Positions 5,331-6,109 of a stretch of 6,109 nucleotides of DNA are shown here, in pieces. Position 1 is the first letter of the stretch. The number at the start of each line of letters is the position of its first letter. The translations under genes and the position numbers were made by a program. The notes below the pieces were generated by a model. That model made no database searches and was not told the origin of the DNA. It saw only the letters and a program-made list of their open reading frames with translations. This DNA comes from Fimbriimonadaceae bacterium (lineage in GTDB: Bacteria > Armatimonadota > Fimbriimonadia > Fimbriimonadales > Fimbriimonadaceae), in contig JADZBW010000256.1 of the NCBI GenBank assembly GCA_020851885.1, positions 1 to 6,109 of the forward strand, read 5' to 3'.

Positions 5331-5336
5331 TATAAT
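5331..5336 (+). promoter_or_regulatory. Consensus -10 element (TATAAT) six bases before the lipoprotein ATG
   Basis: A perfect TATAAT is followed by GCGCCC and ATG 5343. Transcription would start at the A of the ATG or next to it, so the mRNA would be leaderless. The -35 region (about 5308-5313, TTCCCG, 17-base spacer) is weak. This argues for ATG 5343 over the upstream in-frame ATG 5319, which overlaps the promoter. Confidence 0.5.
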
Positions 5337-5342
5337 GCGCCC

Positions 5343-5771
5343 ATGATCCGGGGATTCCTCGTCTTTTGCCTTCTCATCGGCGGTTTGGGCTGCAGCAAAA
5401 TCCCACGTCCAGTGGACGACTACAAGGCAGATCGAGCGGCGAAAGAGGCAACGCGGCTTCCGAAGGACCCTGGCGATGCTCAGGTCTATCAGGAGCTTAG
5501 AAAAGCAGGGCATGATTTCACCAAGCCCACAACGGTCGATTTCTATCTGTATTTCCCGGAGGAAGGGGCAGCCCGGGGGACGCTCCAGGCGCTATCGAGC
5601 GATGGCTATGCGGGTGAGATCAAAATGACCAACGGTCAGTGGGAATGCCATTTGACCAAGACGATGGTGATCTCGGCGGAAGCGATCGACATGGAGCGGC
5701 TCAAGATGCGGGAGATGACGGTGAATTCAGGCGGTCATTATGATGGCTGGGGTGCGCCAGTCGTGAAGTAG
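5343..5771 (+). CDS. Predicted lipoprotein with an RraB-like domain
   Basis: Seen: 142 residues. The N-terminus is a lipoprotein signal, MIRGFLVFCLLIGGLGC, with lipidation expected at Cys17; the lipobox (GLG-C) is not ideal but fits the relaxed pattern. After a polar linker (about 18-43), residues 44-140 look like the RraB family: a D-V-x-x-LRKAGHDFTKP start, VDFYLYFPEE, an ALSSDGY segment, W-x-C-x-L-TKTM, and a terminal GGHYDGWGAP. Known: RraB inhibits RNase E in the cytoplasm of gammaproteobacteria, but many distant members have no known role. Oddity: a lipid-anchored copy would face the periplasm, away from RNase E. Start: ATG 5343 sits six bases after TATAAT. Context: divergent from xylA (81 bases between start codons), convergent with the pentapeptide gene. 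The family match is made by eye; export is likely. Confidence 0.85.
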   Translation: MIRGFLVFCLLIGGLGCSKIPRPVDDYKADRAAKEATRLPKDPGDAQVYQELRKAGHDFTKPTTVDFYLYFPEEGAARGTLQALSSDGYAGEIKMTNGQWECHLTKTMVISAEAIDMERLKMREMTVNSGGHYDGWGAPVVK

Positions 5772-5779
5772 TTGGGCCG

Positions 5780-6109
5780 CTATCCTTCGACTTTCGCTCC
5801 AAAGGACTGGGCCAGGAGGATCGCTTGGCCCACATCGATCTTTGCCCCCTTCCAATTGGCGTGTTCGAGCCCGATCGCCTCGAGGATGGCCCCTTTGAGG
5901 TCGGCGTTCATGAGGTTCGCCTGGGCCATGCTCGACCTGGAGAAGTCCGCATTTCGCAGATTGGCTCCAGAAAGATTCGCGCTATAGAGGTCCGCTTCCA
6001 CAAACTTCACTCCTTCCAGGTTCAAACCCTGCATCTCCTGCATGCGAAAGCTCGAAAAGGACCAATCGCCGCCTTCGACTTTCACAGCCCTGAGGTCGGC
6101 GCCTTCGAA
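5780..6109 (-). CDS. Pentapeptide-repeat protein, C-terminal part (enters from right edge)
   Basis: Seen: the minus-strand frame ends at TAG 5782-5780 and is open to the last base of the window, so the true start lies outside. GTG 6085 is an in-frame codon but upstream residues (FEGADLRAV) already continue the repeat, so it is internal. The visible 109 residues show tandem five-residue repeats with Leu or Phe at the centre and Ala before it: LNLEG VKFVE ADLYS, ANLSG ANLRN ADFSR, SSMAQ ANLMN ADLKG, AILEA IGLEH ANWKG. After about a dozen repeats a short non-repeat tail closes the protein (QAILLAQSFGAKVEG). Known: such repeats form a right-handed quadrilateral beta-helix; functions vary widely (for example gyrase protection by Qnr-type proteins), and repeats alone do not predict one. 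Its stop is 8 bases from that of the convergent lipoprotein gene. Confidence 0.92.
   Translation of the reverse strand, partial: FEGADLRAVKVEGGDWSFSSFRMQEMQGLNLEGVKFVEADLYSANLSGANLRNADFSRSSMAQANLMNADLKGAILEAIGLEHANWKGAKIDVGQAILLAQSFGAKVEG

Noticed and set aside
4488..5342. Long plus-strand open frame joined in frame to the lipoprotein, suggesting a 427-residue protein
   Set aside because: It is antisense to xylA; the signal peptide, the TATAAT box and the family match all place the real start at 5343.

Overview
The window is moderately GC-rich bacterial chromosome, densely coded, with G/C-ending codons. The gene content is a YceI-family protein, a Crp/Fnr-type regulator, DedA, an MlaE-type permease, class II xylose isomerase, a lipoprotein and a pentapeptide-repeat protein. 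This fits a diderm, free-living, sugar-using bacterium. An environmental lineage such as Armatimonadota is possible, but that is a guess from overall flavour; nothing here is diagnostic. I see no tRNA, rRNA, CRISPR array, transposase or phage gene.

Left part (1-2553, all minus strand): a five-gene run reading right to left. It starts with a 54-residue single-helix membrane protein (2553-2389), followed by dedA (to 1684), a Crp/Fnr-family regulator (1681-977), a secreted YceI-family protein (906-292) and an unrecognised secreted or anchored protein that leaves the window (280-1). The dedA/regulator and yceI/unknown joints are very tight. The regulator/yceI gap is about 70 bases and holds a palindrome with the 5-6-5 spacing of Crp-family sites. 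The common theme is the cell envelope: lipid transport, isoprenoid binding and membrane proteins under one regulator. dedA has no ATG, GTG or TTG start in its frame; one base in a run of four C would link it to a GTG that overlaps the stop codon of the small gene.

Middle (2554-3947): a non-coding stretch of about 370 bases rich in G- and C-runs and inverted repeats, then an MlaE-family permease (2927-3712, plus strand) with no partner ABC ATPase or MCE gene beside it. A gap of 235 bases follows, with a strong hairpin (3896-3926) between two convergent genes and a doubtful 37-residue ORF.

Right part (3948-6109): xylA (minus strand) with every metal and catalytic residue in place. Divergent from it is a predicted lipoprotein (5343-5771, plus strand) whose mature part looks like the RraB domain, normally a cytoplasmic inhibitor of RNase E. 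Eight bases beyond its stop, convergent with it, lies the C-terminal part of a pentapeptide-repeat protein that enters from the right edge. The mlaE, xylA and lipoprotein genes lack a clear Shine-Dalgarno sequence and have a -10-like hexamer 6-9 bases before the ATG, which suggests leaderless or nearly leaderless transcripts.

I found no clear multi-gene novel system. The most interesting points are the exported RraB-like domain, the dedA start anomaly with its small upstream membrane protein, and the candidate Crp-family operator.
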